From: Yinghuangia aomiensis
Lineage (GTDB): Bacteria; Actinomycetota; Actinomycetes; Streptomycetales; Streptomycetaceae
Reading direction: 5' to 3'
Length of the DNA: 64,000 bases
Assembly (NCBI RefSeq): GCF_039542225.1
Contig: NZ_BAABHS010000040.1
Coordinates: 1-64,000, forward strand
Shown: positions 48,280 to 57,237 of the stretch, in pieces
Numbering within the stretch: position 1 is the stretch's first letter
Layout of the letters: each line of letters begins with the position of its first letter
Position numbers and translations under genes: made by a program
The notes under the pieces: generated by a model
Databases searched by the model: none
Seen by the model: only the letters and a program-made list of their open reading frames with translations
What the model was told of the DNA's origin: nothing

Positions 48280-48327
48280 TGCGGCTTCGCCGCCGGCGGG
48301 GGCTCCGCCACCCGCACCCCCCGCCTG

Positions 48328-48413
48328 AGGTGAGGGACCGCAGGGCGTGGGGTTATCCGGCCCGCGGCTGAGGTCGCTTTGTTGTGTCTACGTCTGTGGT
48401 GGGGCTTTGCAAG
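48328..48413 (+). repeat. Degenerate direct repeat, copy 1
   Basis: Begins AGGTGAGGG and contains TCCGGCCCGCGG and a TTGTTG-type core followed by GTCTACGTCTGTGG. It aligns with the copy at 48596, about 268 bases away, at roughly 70% identity by eye. Confidence 0.5.
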
Positions 48414-48595
48414 CGGCCGCGGTTTTGGGCCTGCGGGTGGGGTTGTGCTGGTGTATCCAGGCCTGTGGGGGCGTCATGCGGCTGGAATTGTGGGCTTGCG
48501 GTCGGGGGTGTGGTGGGTTGGGCGCCGCTCGCGTGACTGTGCTCTCTCGAACTTCCGCCAATTCGCCTCGCGCGTGGCCGACCCCCCGCGTTCGC

Positions 48596-48682
48596 AGGTG
48601 AGGGGGCGCGGGCTGTGGGCTTCTCCGGCCCGCGGGTGGATTGCGTTGTTGGGGTCTGCGTTTGTGGCTGGGGGTTGTGCGG
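48596..48682 (+). repeat. Degenerate direct repeat, copy 2
   Basis: Begins AGGTGAGGG, shares TCCGGCCCGCGG and TTGTTGGGGTCTGCGTTTGTGG with the copy at 48328. No coding frame is conserved between the two copies. Confidence 0.5.
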
Positions 48683-49251
48683 CTTGGGGGTGCCGGGTGC
48701 CCGGTGCTCTCGTTTCGGCGCGCGGTGCTCCGGGCTGTCGGCCTCGGGCGCTCATTTCGGATGTCTCCGCCTCGGCGCTCGCGGCGCCGCGGCGAAAGCC
48801 GTGGTCAGCTGGGGGCTTCACGAAGCGGGTCACGCGCGACCTGGGCGTGGCAGTTCCCCCGACCCCGACGTGTGCGGCCCGGTGTGCCTAACACCCCGCC
48901 CCGGCGCCCAGCTATGCGTCGCGCTGCCGCGTCGTTCGTAGAGCCCGCGCCGTGTGCAGGGCTCCTGGACTTCTTGCAACCTCGCTGAGCTGCGCGCCCG
49001 CGCCGACACGCGCCGGCGTGCCGAGTGCCAGGACTCGCGGGGGCTTCGGGGGGCGGGTGGGGGATTCGCCGCCCGACCGCGCTCGCCGCCCGCATGCCCG
49101 CACTTTTCACGCCCGCGGCACCTCGTGCCCGACGCCCCCACCACTACCGCCGCTTGTGCCTGCCTCGCCACGACCGCCGGGTGCGCCTGGCCAGGGCCCG
49201 TGCGCCTGCTTCCGGGGCGCGGCTCCGCTGCTCGGGGTCCCCGGAGTTTCG

Positions 49252-50226
49252 TCAGGCGGAGGACTTGAGCCAGGCGTCCAGCTCGTCGGCTGTCGGGGGG
49301 TTGGCGCCTTCTCGGGTGCAGGTCAGAGTGGCGGCGGCGGTGGCGTATTCGAGGACGGGGCGGAGGTCGTCCGGGGGGAGGGCGCGGAGGGTGCCCACGT
49401 TGGTGCCGCCGAGGAGGTCGCGGGTGGCGAGGGCGTGCAGGAGGGCGCCCATGAAGGCGTCGCCTGCTCCTACGGTGTCGACCACCTCGGCTTCGGGGGC
49501 GCCCACCGCCACGGCCTCGTGGGGGGTGACCGCCGTGGCGCCGTCGGGGCCCTGGGTGACGACGACGAGGGCCGGGCCGGAGTCTCGCCAGAGGCGGGCG
49601 GCTTCGACCGGGTCGAGGTCGGGGTAGAGGTGGCGCATGTCTTCGTCGCTGGCCTTCACCACGTCGCAGAGGGGGACCAGGGCTTCGAGGCGGCGGCGGA
49701 TCGCGGGGACGTCGCCGGCGATGTCCGGGCGGACGTTGGGGTCCAAGGTCAATGTCACGGCGCCGCGGGCGTGTTCGCGCAGGATCATGCGGAACAGCGC
49801 GGTGCCGCCGGGCTCCAGGTGGAGCGCGACCGAGCCGACGTGCAGGGCCTGGACGTCGGAGCCCAAGGGGTCAGGGAGTTCGTCGCTGGTCCACTGGCCG
49901 TCGGCGGTTCCGGTGAACCAGAAGTCGTAGGCCGCGCGGCGATGTTCGTCGAAAGTGACGACGGCGAGGCTGGAGGGTTCCGCGGCGTCGACCAGGTAGC
50001 GGGGCGAAATGCCGTCGGCGGCGAGGCGGTTGCGGATGCGGGTGCCGAAGGCGTCGGAGCCGACGCGGGCGATGAGGGAGGCGGGGCTTCCCAGGCGGGT
50101 CGCCGCTATGGCGATGTTGGCAGGGCTGCCACCGGCGAGCGCACGGTAGGTGTCCGCGCCGGTGGGGACCAGGTCGATGACGTTCTCGCCGGCGACGGCG
50201 ATCGGGTAGGCGCGTGTGTCCGTCAT
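49252..50226 (-). CDS. PfkB family carbohydrate kinase, probably fructokinase
   Basis: 324 residues. The N-terminal sugar-binding region has AVAGENVIDLVP and ALAGGSPANIAIAATRLG, and the C-terminal signature with the catalytic Asp is VVDTVGAGDAFMGALL. It phosphorylates a sugar with ATP; the pattern is closest to fructokinases, but the substrate cannot be proved from sequence. The ATG overlaps the stop of the upstream AGE-family isomerase gene (ATGA). The pair could convert mannose to fructose and then to fructose 6-phosphate. Confidence 0.88.
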   Translation of the reverse strand: MTDTRAYPIAVAGENVIDLVPTGADTYRALAGGSPANIAIAATRLGSPASLIARVGSDAFGTRIRNRLAADGISPRYLVDAAEPSSLAVVTFDEHRRAAYDFWFTGTADGQWTSDELPDPLGSDVQALHVGSVALHLEPGGTALFRMILREHARGAVTLTLDPNVRPDIAGDVPAIRRRLEALVPLCDVVKASDEDMRHLYPDLDPVEAARLWRDSGPALVVVTQGPDGATAVTPHEAVAVGAPEAEVVDTVGAGDAFMGALLHALATRDLLGGTNVGTLRALPPDDLRPVLEYATAAATLTCTREGANPPTADELDAWLKSSA

Positions 50227-51491
50227 GCCGCTTCACCGCCGGAGGCGGCGTCGCGTACGGCGCCTGCGGCGCTGCCCGCGAGGGGCAACTGGGGGAGGAG
50301 GGTGGCCTGGTAGGCGTGGTAGATGTCCGGCTTGCCGGCCCAGACCGTGGATGCCGGGCGGTTGTCCGCGTCGAGTTCGTGGTGCCAGCTGCCGTCATGT
50401 TCGTCGATGACGTACTGCGCGCAGTAGTCCCACCACGTGCGGTACCAGTGCTCGTAGACCAGGTCGCCGGTCCGCCGGTGCAAGGCCGCGGCGGAGCAGA
50501 TTGCTTCCGCGATCACCCAGTGCATGCGGGCGTGGACCACGGGGCGGTCGTCGTGGTCGACCGTGTAGACGAAGCCCGGCTGCCCGTCGGCGTCCCACCC
50601 CGCGCCGACCGCCACGACGAACAGCCACCGTGCCGCTTCCGCGAGCCAGTTCGGCGGGTCGGGCAGCGCGGCTTCGAGGTTGAGCAGCAGGCGCGCCCAT
50701 TCGAGCGCGTGGCCGGGTGTCGTGCCGTACGGGCGGAACGGGTCGGCCCGGTTGGTGTCGTGGTACTCCGGCACGATGTGCCCGTCGGCGGAGAAATGCT
50801 CGGGGACCCGCCACCATTGCGAGCGGGCCACGTGGTCGACGAAGAACTCGGCGATGCGCAGCGCGCGGTCGCGCCACACCCCGTCGCCGGTCGCGTCGGC
50901 CGCGGCCAGGAACGCCTCGACCGCGTGCATGTTCGCGTTCGCGCCGAGGTACGCCTCGGGCTCCTGCCAGGCGCGGTCCCACGATTCGCGGACCCAGCCG
51001 CGCCGGTCGTCCCAGAAGCGGGATTCCATGACGTCGCACGCGTCGGCCAGCAAGGCTTTGGCGCCCGCTCGTCCGGCAACGGTCAGGCTTGCCGCGGCGA
51101 GGAGGACGAAAGCGTGTCCGTACGCCGTCTTGCGGCCGTCCGACGGCTTGCCGGGTTCGGGGATGGCCGGATACCAGCCCCCGTGCTCCGCGTCCCGCAG
51201 CGGGCCGTCCAGGGCCGCGAGACCGCGGTCGGCGAGCGGGCCGGCGCCGGGGCGGCCGCGCAGGTGGGCCAGCGCGTACACATGAGCCATTCGCGCGGTG
51301 ATCCACAGCTGGACGCCGGATGCCGGGTCGGGCGTGCCGGAGGCGTCGAGCCAGGCGAAGCCCGCGCCGGCGGCGGGTGCGGCGGCGGTGCCGAACCGCA
51401 GCAGACGGCCGCCTTCCGCGTCGAGCCACGCGCGGTGTGCGGCCAGAGCGACCCAGGAAGGGTCGCGGGACCCGTGGTGTGAGGCGTTCAT
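50223..51491 (-). CDS. AGE family epimerase/isomerase
   Basis: 422 residues of the N-acylglucosamine 2-epimerase (alpha/alpha barrel) family. Landmarks are WITARMAHVYALAHL, KTAYGHAFVLLAAASL, LGANANMHAVEAFLAA, PFRPYGTTPGHALEWARLLL and MHWVIAEAICSAAAL, which hold the conserved His and Arg residues. Family members are GlcNAc epimerase, mannose isomerase, cellobiose epimerase and sulfoquinovose isomerase; pairing with a fructokinase-like gene favours mannose isomerase. The start may also be ATG 51500; neither has a strong ribosome site. A 9-bp inverted repeat lies right at the start. Confidence 0.87.
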   Translation of the reverse strand: MNASHHGSRDPSWVALAAHRAWLDAEGGRLLRFGTAAAPAAGAGFAWLDASGTPDPASGVQLWITARMAHVYALAHLRGRPGAGPLADRGLAALDGPLRDAEHGGWYPAIPEPGKPSDGRKTAYGHAFVLLAAASLTVAGRAGAKALLADACDVMESRFWDDRRGWVRESWDRAWQEPEAYLGANANMHAVEAFLAAADATGDGVWRDRALRIAEFFVDHVARSQWWRVPEHFSADGHIVPEYHDTNRADPFRPYGTTPGHALEWARLLLNLEAALPDPPNWLAEAARWLFVVAVGAGWDADGQPGFVYTVDHDDRPVVHARMHWVIAEAICSAAALHRRTGDLVYEHWYRTWWDYCAQYVIDEHDGSWHHELDADNRPASTVWAGKPDIYHAYQATLLPQLPLAGSAAGAVRDAASGGEAA

Positions 51492-51501
51492 CGCGCACAT
51501 C

Positions 51502-51522
51502 GTCCCACCGGGGCGGTGGGAC
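51502..51522. promoter_or_regulatory. Inverted repeat at the start of the AGE-PfkB operon
   Basis: GTCCCACCG-GGG-CGGTGGGAC is a perfect 9-bp inverted repeat that begins two bases before the upstream candidate ATG on the minus strand. It could be an operator or an mRNA hairpin that hides the ribosome site. Confidence 0.4.
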
Positions 51523-52405
51523 GCGGCAGGAACGCGCCGGGCGGGGGCGGCGGGCACCCGACCGGGTGCGCCATGTGTCCGGAAAGCACGGAACCGGCGG
51601 CTCCGAAGAGCCGCCGGTTCCGTCAGGACTACGACACCGACCCGCCAATGCTCGCCTCTCGGCAAGTGGTCCCTCGTAGGGACTAATGGTTGGGCCCGGG
51701 GGCTTGGATCGAGCCGGTGCCATGACCAGAGTAACCGACCCGCCCGGAAGCGGAAGGCGGTCGCGGATGGACGCGGATCACAGTTTGCGCGGAGACGGCG
51801 GCGGGGTACCGAGACCGCCTGCGGAGGGGGAACGGACCCGAGGGCGGCGACGAAGGCGAGGTCGAGGACGGGGGGGAGGCGGGGCGAAGACGGGCAACGG
51901 TAGGGGTGTCCGAGGCGCGCCCTGTACCGCTCACGCACGCGCACCCCGGAGCTCGTCTGCCCCCGCGCAGACGCCCGGGGGCTGTCCCCGCGCCGCGTTG
52001 GCTCGCCACACGCTTTGCCTCGCACGACTTGCCCACCCGCACTGACCGCCGCGCCCGCTCCCACCCTCCTCGCGCTCTCGCTCACTCCCTCGGTGTCGCC
52101 CCCGCTCCCGGATCCCCCCGCCGTCACCCCACGTTCACGCCCCGCCCGCGTGGTCGCCCCGTGCCTCCTCTCCAGCCCACGCACGACACGTCGCCATCAC
52201 CCCCCGCTCGCGCTCCCACACCCCCAGTCGCCCCGTGCCCCACCCCCGTCCCCGGTCCGTCACCCCCTCACCTCCCCCGTCTCCTGGGCCCCCGGGCCAC
52301 CGCCTGTCGCCGCTTGCGGGTGCCGTTTCGTCGTTCTGTCCCGCGAAGTGAGACGATCGTCTGCGGTGCCGTGCCATGGCACCGAACTGTTGAGGAGACT
52401 GCTTC
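51523..52405. other. Gene-less region between the AGE operon and the malic enzyme gene
   Basis: About 880 bases lie between two divergent genes. No frame looks protein-coding; from about 51990 to 52270 the plus strand is strikingly C-rich and poor in G. Two inverted repeats are present: a 14-bp stem at 51589-51622, and GTCCCT-CGT-AGGGAC at 51669-51683, a possible operator for the leftward operon. GAGGAG near 52392 is the ribosome site of the malic enzyme gene. Confidence 0.5.
51589..51622. terminator. Terminator-like inverted repeat
   Basis: A perfect 14-bp stem (51589-51602 with 51609-51622) with a 6-base loop lies upstream of the AGE gene. As no gene ends here on either strand, it may attenuate a long leader or be a remnant. 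Confidence 0.4.
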
Positions 52406-53806
52406 ATGCCCGCAGCGCCGAGCGCTTCGTACTCGATCACCGCCCGACTCGAGGTCCCCGCCGGGGGCCGCGTGGTCAGCCAGCTCACCAACGCGGTGGA
52501 ATCCGCGGGGGGTTCGGTCACGGGCCTGGACGTCACCGCATCGGGGCACGAGCGGCTCCGCGTCGACGTGACGATCGCCGCGTCGTCCACCGACCACGCG
52601 GACGCGCTGGTCGAAGCGCTCGCCGCGATCGAGGGTGTGGCCCTCGGCAAGGTGTCCGACCGGACGTTCCTCATGCACCTCGGCGGCAAGATCGAGATGC
52701 AGGCCAAGCACCCGATCCGCAACCGCGACGACCTGTCGATGATCTACACCCCGGGTGTCGCGCGCGTGTGTCTCGCGATCGCGGAGAACCCGGAAGACGC
52801 GCGCCGCCTGACGATCAAGCGCAACACGGTCGCTGTTGTCACCGACGGCTCGGCCGTGCTCGGCCTCGGCAACATCGGCCCGAAGGCCGCGCTGCCGGTC
52901 ATGGAGGGCAAGGCCGCGCTGTTCAAGCGCTTCGCCGGCATCGACGCGTGGCCGATCTGCCTGGACACGCAGGACCCCGACGAGATCGTGCGGGCCGTCC
53001 AGTTGATGGCCCCCGGCTTCGCCGGGATCAACCTCGAGGACATCTCCGCGCCGCGCTGCTTCGAGATCGAGCGCCGTCTGCGCGAGACCCTCGACATCCC
53101 GGTCTTCCACGACGACCAGCACGGCACCGCCATCGTCGTGCTCGCCGCGCTGACCAACGCCCTTCGGGTGGTGGGGAAGAAGATCGAGGACGTCCGCCTG
53201 GTGATGTCCGGCGCGGGTGCGGCCGGCACGGCGATCCTCAAGCTGCTGCAGGCCGCCGGCCTGCGCGACGTCGTGGTCGCGGACGTGCACGGTGTCGTGC
53301 ACGGCGGCCGCGACGACCTCGGCGACGACCTGCGGTGGATCGCCGACCACACCAACTCCGAGGGCCTGACCGGGACTTTGAAGGAAGCCGTGGTCGGCGC
53401 GGACGTGTTCGTCGGCGTCTCCGCGCCGAACGTCATCGACGGCGGCGACGTGGCGAAGATGGCCGACGACGCGATCGTGTTCGCGCTCGCCAACCCGGAG
53501 CCGGAGATCTACCCGGCGGTCGCCCAGGAGCACGCCGCGGTCGTCGCGTCGGGCCGCAGCGACTTCCCCAACCAGATCAACAACGTTCTGGTTTTCCCGG
53601 GGGTGTTCCGCGGACTGGTCGACGCGCAGAGCCGGCACATCACAACAGACATGTTGTTGGCCGCGGCTCGGGCGCTCGCTTCCGTCGTCACCGACGACGA
53701 GCTGAACGCCAGCTACATCATTCCGAGTGTGTTCCACCCGGAAGTGTCGAACGTCGTCGCGGCCGCCGTCCGGGACGCGGTTCTCGAGGACCGTCGGCAA
53801 TCATGA
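52406..53806 (+). CDS. NAD(P)-dependent malic enzyme with N-terminal ACT domain
   Basis: 466 residues. Residues about 8-85 form an ACT domain (SITARLEVPAGGRVVSQLTN). The malic enzyme part has MIYTPGVARVCLAIAENPED, TDGSAVLGLGNIGPKAALPV, INLEDISAPRCFEIERR, PVFHDDQHGTAIVVLAAL and the nucleotide-binding GAGAAGTAI. It decarboxylates malate to pyruvate; ACT-fused forms are likely regulated by an amino acid or related ligand. It lies upstream of the hup gene, as in Streptomyces. GAGGAG nine bases before the ATG supports this start. Confidence 0.95.
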   Translation: MPAAPSASYSITARLEVPAGGRVVSQLTNAVESAGGSVTGLDVTASGHERLRVDVTIAASSTDHADALVEALAAIEGVALGKVSDRTFLMHLGGKIEMQAKHPIRNRDDLSMIYTPGVARVCLAIAENPEDARRLTIKRNTVAVVTDGSAVLGLGNIGPKAALPVMEGKAALFKRFAGIDAWPICLDTQDPDEIVRAVQLMAPGFAGINLEDISAPRCFEIERRLRETLDIPVFHDDQHGTAIVVLAALTNALRVVGKKIEDVRLVMSGAGAAGTAILKLLQAAGLRDVVVADVHGVVHGGRDDLGDDLRWIADHTNSEGLTGTLKEAVVGADVFVGVSAPNVIDGGDVAKMADDAIVFALANPEPEIYPAVAQEHAAVVASGRSDFPNQINNVLVFPGVFRGLVDAQSRHITTDMLLAAARALASVVTDDELNASYIIPSVFHPEVSNVVAAAVRDAVLEDRRQS

Positions 53807-54039
53807 TCGGGACCCGCCGTATGCCGGGCGGTGCGACGAGCGTACGAATGCTGGTCGTATCGTCGGGGTGTGGCGGGCGTGCACAGCCCCGATTCGGGCC
53901 CGTAATCTGCCACGACCCGCCAAATCACGGGGCTTTCCGCGTGATTCGGCGTGTCCCTGATTAGGTTCCGGGCCCGGATACGTGCAGGATTCGTCCCCGG
54001 GGCAAGAACAGCGAGTTGGAAAGACCACGGGAGAAATAC

Positions 54040-54321
54040 ATGAACCGCAGTGAGCTGGTGGCCGCCCTCGCGGAGCGGGCCGACGTCACGCGCAAGGACG
54101 CCGACGCCGTGCTGAACGCCTTCGCCGAGGTCGTCGGTGAGATCGTCAGCAAGGGCGACGAGAAGATCACGATCCCCGGCTTCCTGAGCTTCGAGCGGAC
54201 CCACCGCTCGGCGCGCACCGCGCGCAACCCGCAGACCGGCGAGCCGATCGAGATCCCGGCCGGCTACAGCGTCAAGGTCTCCGCGGGCTCGAAGCTCAAG
54301 GACGCCGCCAAGGGCAAGTGA
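54040..54321 (+). CDS. hup: DNA-binding protein HU
   Basis: 93 residues, the HupA type without the long basic tail. It begins MNRSELVAALAERADVTRKD and has the DNA-binding arm RTARNPQTGEPIEIPAG. It bends and compacts DNA as a dimer. GGGAG lies seven bases before ATG 54040, so the in-frame ATG at 54016 is not needed. A strong terminator follows. TAGGTT at 53962-53967 may be the -10 box. Confidence 0.97.
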   Translation: MNRSELVAALAERADVTRKDADAVLNAFAEVVGEIVSKGDEKITIPGFLSFERTHRSARTARNPQTGEPIEIPAGYSVKVSAGSKLKDAAKGK

Positions 54322-54358
54322 CCGGGCGCGCTCGCTGAGCGCACTCGATCGCACGTAA

Positions 54359-54397
54359 GCCGAAGGGCGGTTCCCGGTACGGGAACCGCCCTTCGGC
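54359..54397 (+). terminator. Terminator of hup
   Basis: A perfect 18-bp stem (54359-54376 with 54380-54397) with a GTA loop lies 37 bases after the stop codon. Confidence 0.9.
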
Positions 54398-54429
54398 GTC
54401 GACGCAGGTGGTCGAACAAGTTGGTCGGT

Positions 54430-54454
54430 GCGCGCCGCCCCCCGGGCGGCGCGC
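54430..54454 (-). terminator. Terminator of murA
   Basis: An 11-bp all-GC stem (54430-54440 with 54444-54454) with a CCC loop lies eight bases after the murA stop on the minus strand. It sits between the converging hup and murA genes. Confidence 0.65.
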
Positions 54455-54461
54455 GTCCGGC

Positions 54462-55925
54462 TCAGGCCACGCCTTGGCCGACCGTCTCCGGGAGTTCGTC
54501 CCCGCGGTCGTCGGCCACCACCCCGGCCTCGTCGGCCGCGCGGGCGGCCAGACCGCCGGAAACGCCCTGGGACGCCGTCTGCGGGGCTTGCGGCTGGGGG
54601 TCGGCCGGGGGCAGCCCGACCCGGGCTCCGAGAGCCTCCAGCTTGCCCAGGAAGCCCTCGTAGCCGCGGTTGATCAGGTCGATGCCGTGCACGCGCGACT
54701 TGCCCTCCGCGGCCAACGCCGCGATCAGGTACGAGAAACCACCGCGCAGGTCGGGGATGACCAGGTCCGCGCCGTGCAGCTTCGCCGGGCCCGAGATGAC
54801 CGCCGAGTGCTGGAAGTTGCGCTGCCCGAACCGGCACGGCGTTCCGCCGAGGCACTCGTTGTAGAGCTGGATCGTGGCACCCATCTGGTTGAGCGCGGAG
54901 GTGAATCCGAGGCGCGACTCGTACACCGTCTCGTGCACGATCGACAGCCCGGACGCCTGCGTGAGCGCCACCACAAGCGGCTGCTGCCAGTCCGTCTGGA
55001 AGCCCGGGTGCACGTCCGTCTCCAGCGCGATCGCGCGCAGCCGGCCGCCCGGGTGCCAGAACCGGATGCCGTCGTCGTCCACCCGGAACGCGCCGCCGAC
55101 CTGCCGGAACACGTTCAGGAACGTCATCATGTCCAGCTGCCGCGCGCCCCGCACGAACACGTCGCCGCCGGTCGCCAGCGCCGCGCACGCCCACGACGCG
55201 CTCTCCAGGCGGTCCGGCAGCGCCCGGTGCGTGTAGCCGCCGAGGCGGTCCACACCGGTGATCCGGATCACCCGGTCGGTCGCCACCGAGATGATCGCGC
55301 CCATCTTCTGGAGCACGCAGATGAGGTCTATGATCTCCGGCTCCACGGCCGCGTTGCGCAGCTCGGTGGTGCCTTCCGCGCGCACCGCGGTCAGCAGGAC
55401 CTGCTCGGTGGTGCCGACACTCGGGTACGGGAGTTCGATCTTGGTGCCGTGCAGTCCGCCGGGCGCTTCCAGGTAGAGGCCCTCGGGGCGCTTGTCCACC
55501 GTCGCGCCGAACTCGCGCAGCACGTTCAGGTGGAAGTCGATCGGCCGGTCGCCGATCCGGCAGCCGCCCAGGTCCGGGATGAACGCCCGGCCGATGCGGT
55601 GCAGCAGCGGCCCGCACAGCAGGATCGGGATGCGGCTGGAGCCGGCGTGCGCGTCGATGTCCGCGACGTTCGCCAGCTCGACCGACGACGGGTCCATGAC
55701 CAGCTCGTCCGGCTCGTCGCCCTCGTACACCGCCACCCCGTGCAGTTGGAGCAGGCCGCGCACAATGTGCACGTCGCTGATGCCGGGGACGTTGCGCAGC
55801 CGGCTCGGCTCCTCGCCGAGCAGGGCCGCCACCATCGCCTTGGGCACCAGATTCTTGGCGCCCTTGACCCGGACCTCGCCCTCGAGCGGGGAACCACCGT
55901 GAACGAACAGCACGTCGTCTTTCAT
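54462..55925 (-). CDS. murA: UDP-N-acetylglucosamine 1-carboxyvinyltransferase
   Basis: 487 residues. MurA landmarks are VKGAKNLVPKAMVAALL, AHAGSSRIPILLCGPLL, the active-site loop LGGCRIGDRPIDFH with its catalytic Cys, and VIPDLRGGFSYLIAAL. It makes the first committed precursor of peptidoglycan. Because Cys and not Asp is in the loop, the enzyme should be of the fosfomycin-sensitive type. The last about 40 residues (after GLPPADPQP) extend beyond usual MurA and are disordered and acidic. Start ATG 55925 by homology. Confidence 0.95.
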   Translation of the reverse strand: MKDDVLFVHGGSPLEGEVRVKGAKNLVPKAMVAALLGEEPSRLRNVPGISDVHIVRGLLQLHGVAVYEGDEPDELVMDPSSVELANVADIDAHAGSSRIPILLCGPLLHRIGRAFIPDLGGCRIGDRPIDFHLNVLREFGATVDKRPEGLYLEAPGGLHGTKIELPYPSVGTTEQVLLTAVRAEGTTELRNAAVEPEIIDLICVLQKMGAIISVATDRVIRITGVDRLGGYTHRALPDRLESASWACAALATGGDVFVRGARQLDMMTFLNVFRQVGGAFRVDDDGIRFWHPGGRLRAIALETDVHPGFQTDWQQPLVVALTQASGLSIVHETVYESRLGFTSALNQMGATIQLYNECLGGTPCRFGQRNFQHSAVISGPAKLHGADLVIPDLRGGFSYLIAALAAEGKSRVHGIDLINRGYEGFLGKLEALGARVGLPPADPQPQAPQTASQGVSGGLAARAADEAGVVADDRGDELPETVGQGVA

Positions 55926-56587
55926 GAATCTCGCGTTCCTGGACGGAAGTGGCCGACTTCGGACGGAGCACACAAGCCGTGCGGGATACGCGCGGCACGT
56001 GTGGACAACAGCGGACAACGGTACGCGCTCGTTGGCCGGGAAGGTGCATTGTCGGAGGCCCTGGCGGGCACAGGACCTCGGACGGGAGCGGGATTCGGGA
56101 CCCTGGTCCTTCCGGCGCGTCGCCCCTCGCGGTGGCCGCGTCGGGGACCTCGGACGACGGCTGCGGGTGTTACACGTGGGGCTGGTGTGCTGTGTGGGGG
56201 CGTACGGGACGAGGGAGTGGGGTGCGTGGCGGACGCCGCGGCCGCGCCGGGCGCATGGCTGACCCGGGCGCGGCTCCGGACCGCGCCGCATCCGGGACGC
56301 CGGCCGGCGCCGGTCCGGACGCGGCCGCAGGCGCGGGCCGGCCGGTCGGCCGCCGCGGCTTCCTCGCCGGGATTCGCGACAAGGTCGTCGAGGCCGTCCG
56401 CACCGTCGCGCACACCGCGCAGCGCGCGATCGAACACCCCGCAAGCCCCGACGGCCCCGGAAGGCCCGGTGACGCGGGGCGCTCCGCAAGCCCGGGCGGC
56501 CCGGCGAGTCCGCCGGGCGCGCCCGGGATTCCCGGGGAGTCGGCCGGAGGCGAGACTCCGGCGGCCGGCATGCAGGATCATGGGCGC
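55926..56587. other. Divergent region between murA and yqgE, partly coding-like
   Basis: 662 bases. The left part (to about 56250) shows no gene. From ATG 56255 a frame continuous with yqgE has strong GC3 codon bias and encodes an Ala/Gly/Pro-rich stretch with an amphipathic segment, FLAGIRDKVVEAVRTVAHTA. It may be an N-terminal extension of the YqgE protein. Confidence 0.5.
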
Positions 56588-57145
56588 ATGACCGAGGTCT
56601 CGCTCACCGGACGCCTGCTCGTGGCGACGCCCGCGCTGACCGACCCGAACTTCGACCGGTGCGTGCTGCTCGTGCTCGACCACGACGAGGAGGGCGCCCA
56701 CGGCGTCGTCCTCAACCGCCCGACCCCGGTCGACGTGCACGACGTGCTGGCCGGGTGGGAAAAGGCGGTCACCGGCCCGGCCGTGGTGTTCCAAGGCGGT
56801 CCGGTCGCCATGGACTCCGCACTGGCGATCGCGTCGGTGCCCGGCGGCGGCGAGCCGATCGGCTGGCGGCAGGTCTTCGGCCGCCTCGGCCTGGTCGACC
56901 TCGACGCGCCGCCCGAGGTGGTCGGCGCCGAATTCGGGTCGATGCGGATCTTCGCGGGCTACGCGGGCTGGGGCCCCGGCCAGCTGGAGGCCGAGCTGGG
57001 CGAGGGTGCCTGGTACGTCGTCGAGTCCGAGCCCGGCGACGCGTTCAGCGCCGAGCCGGAACGCCTGTGGCGGGCGGTGCTGCGCCGCCAGCGCGGCGAG
57101 CTGGCGATGGTCGCGACCTATCCGGAAGACCCGTCGCTGAACTGA
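56588..57145 (+). CDS. yqgE: YqgE/AlgH family protein
   Basis: 185 residues from ATG 56588. Typical blocks are LTGRLLVATPALTDPNFDRC, HGVVLNRPTPVDVHDVL, VFQGGPVAMDSALAIA and RIFAGYAGWGPGQLEAEL. The family is widespread and its function is unresolved. The start was set by similarity to Streptomyces proteins, but no ribosome site precedes it and the frame stays open and coding-like upstream to ATG 56255, which would give 296 residues. Confidence 0.88.
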   Translation: MTEVSLTGRLLVATPALTDPNFDRCVLLVLDHDEEGAHGVVLNRPTPVDVHDVLAGWEKAVTGPAVVFQGGPVAMDSALAIASVPGGGEPIGWRQVFGRLGLVDLDAPPEVVGAEFGSMRIFAGYAGWGPGQLEAELGEGAWYVVESEPGDAFSAEPERLWRAVLRRQRGELAMVATYPEDPSLN

Positions 57146-57237
57146 GCGGCCCGGGTCGGCGGGGCACCCGGTCGGCGCATCCGGGCGGGGGAGGGCGGCG
57201 GCCTTGCCCGGCCCGGGTCGGCACGTCCGTCCCCCCG

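Larger units (their letters stand above)
48280..49251. other. Gene-less GT-rich region downstream of tmRNA
   Basis: About 970 bases hold no reading frame with protein-like composition on either strand; open frames are rich in Cys, Arg and Gly and have no family signature. The left part is biased to G and T on the plus strand. It carries two diverged copies of an about 87-base sequence (see the repeat entries). It may be a decayed remnant or an untranslated region. Confidence 0.55.

Noticed and set aside
48379..48891. Cys- and Gly-rich open frames in the region after tmRNA
   Set aside because: No ribosome site, no codon bias like the neighbours and no conserved motif; the diverged repeats are not in a shared frame.
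51683..52045. Open frames of about 119 codons on both strands upstream of the malic enzyme gene
   Set aside because: Arg/Pro/Ser-rich translations driven by base skew, no start signals, no family resemblance.
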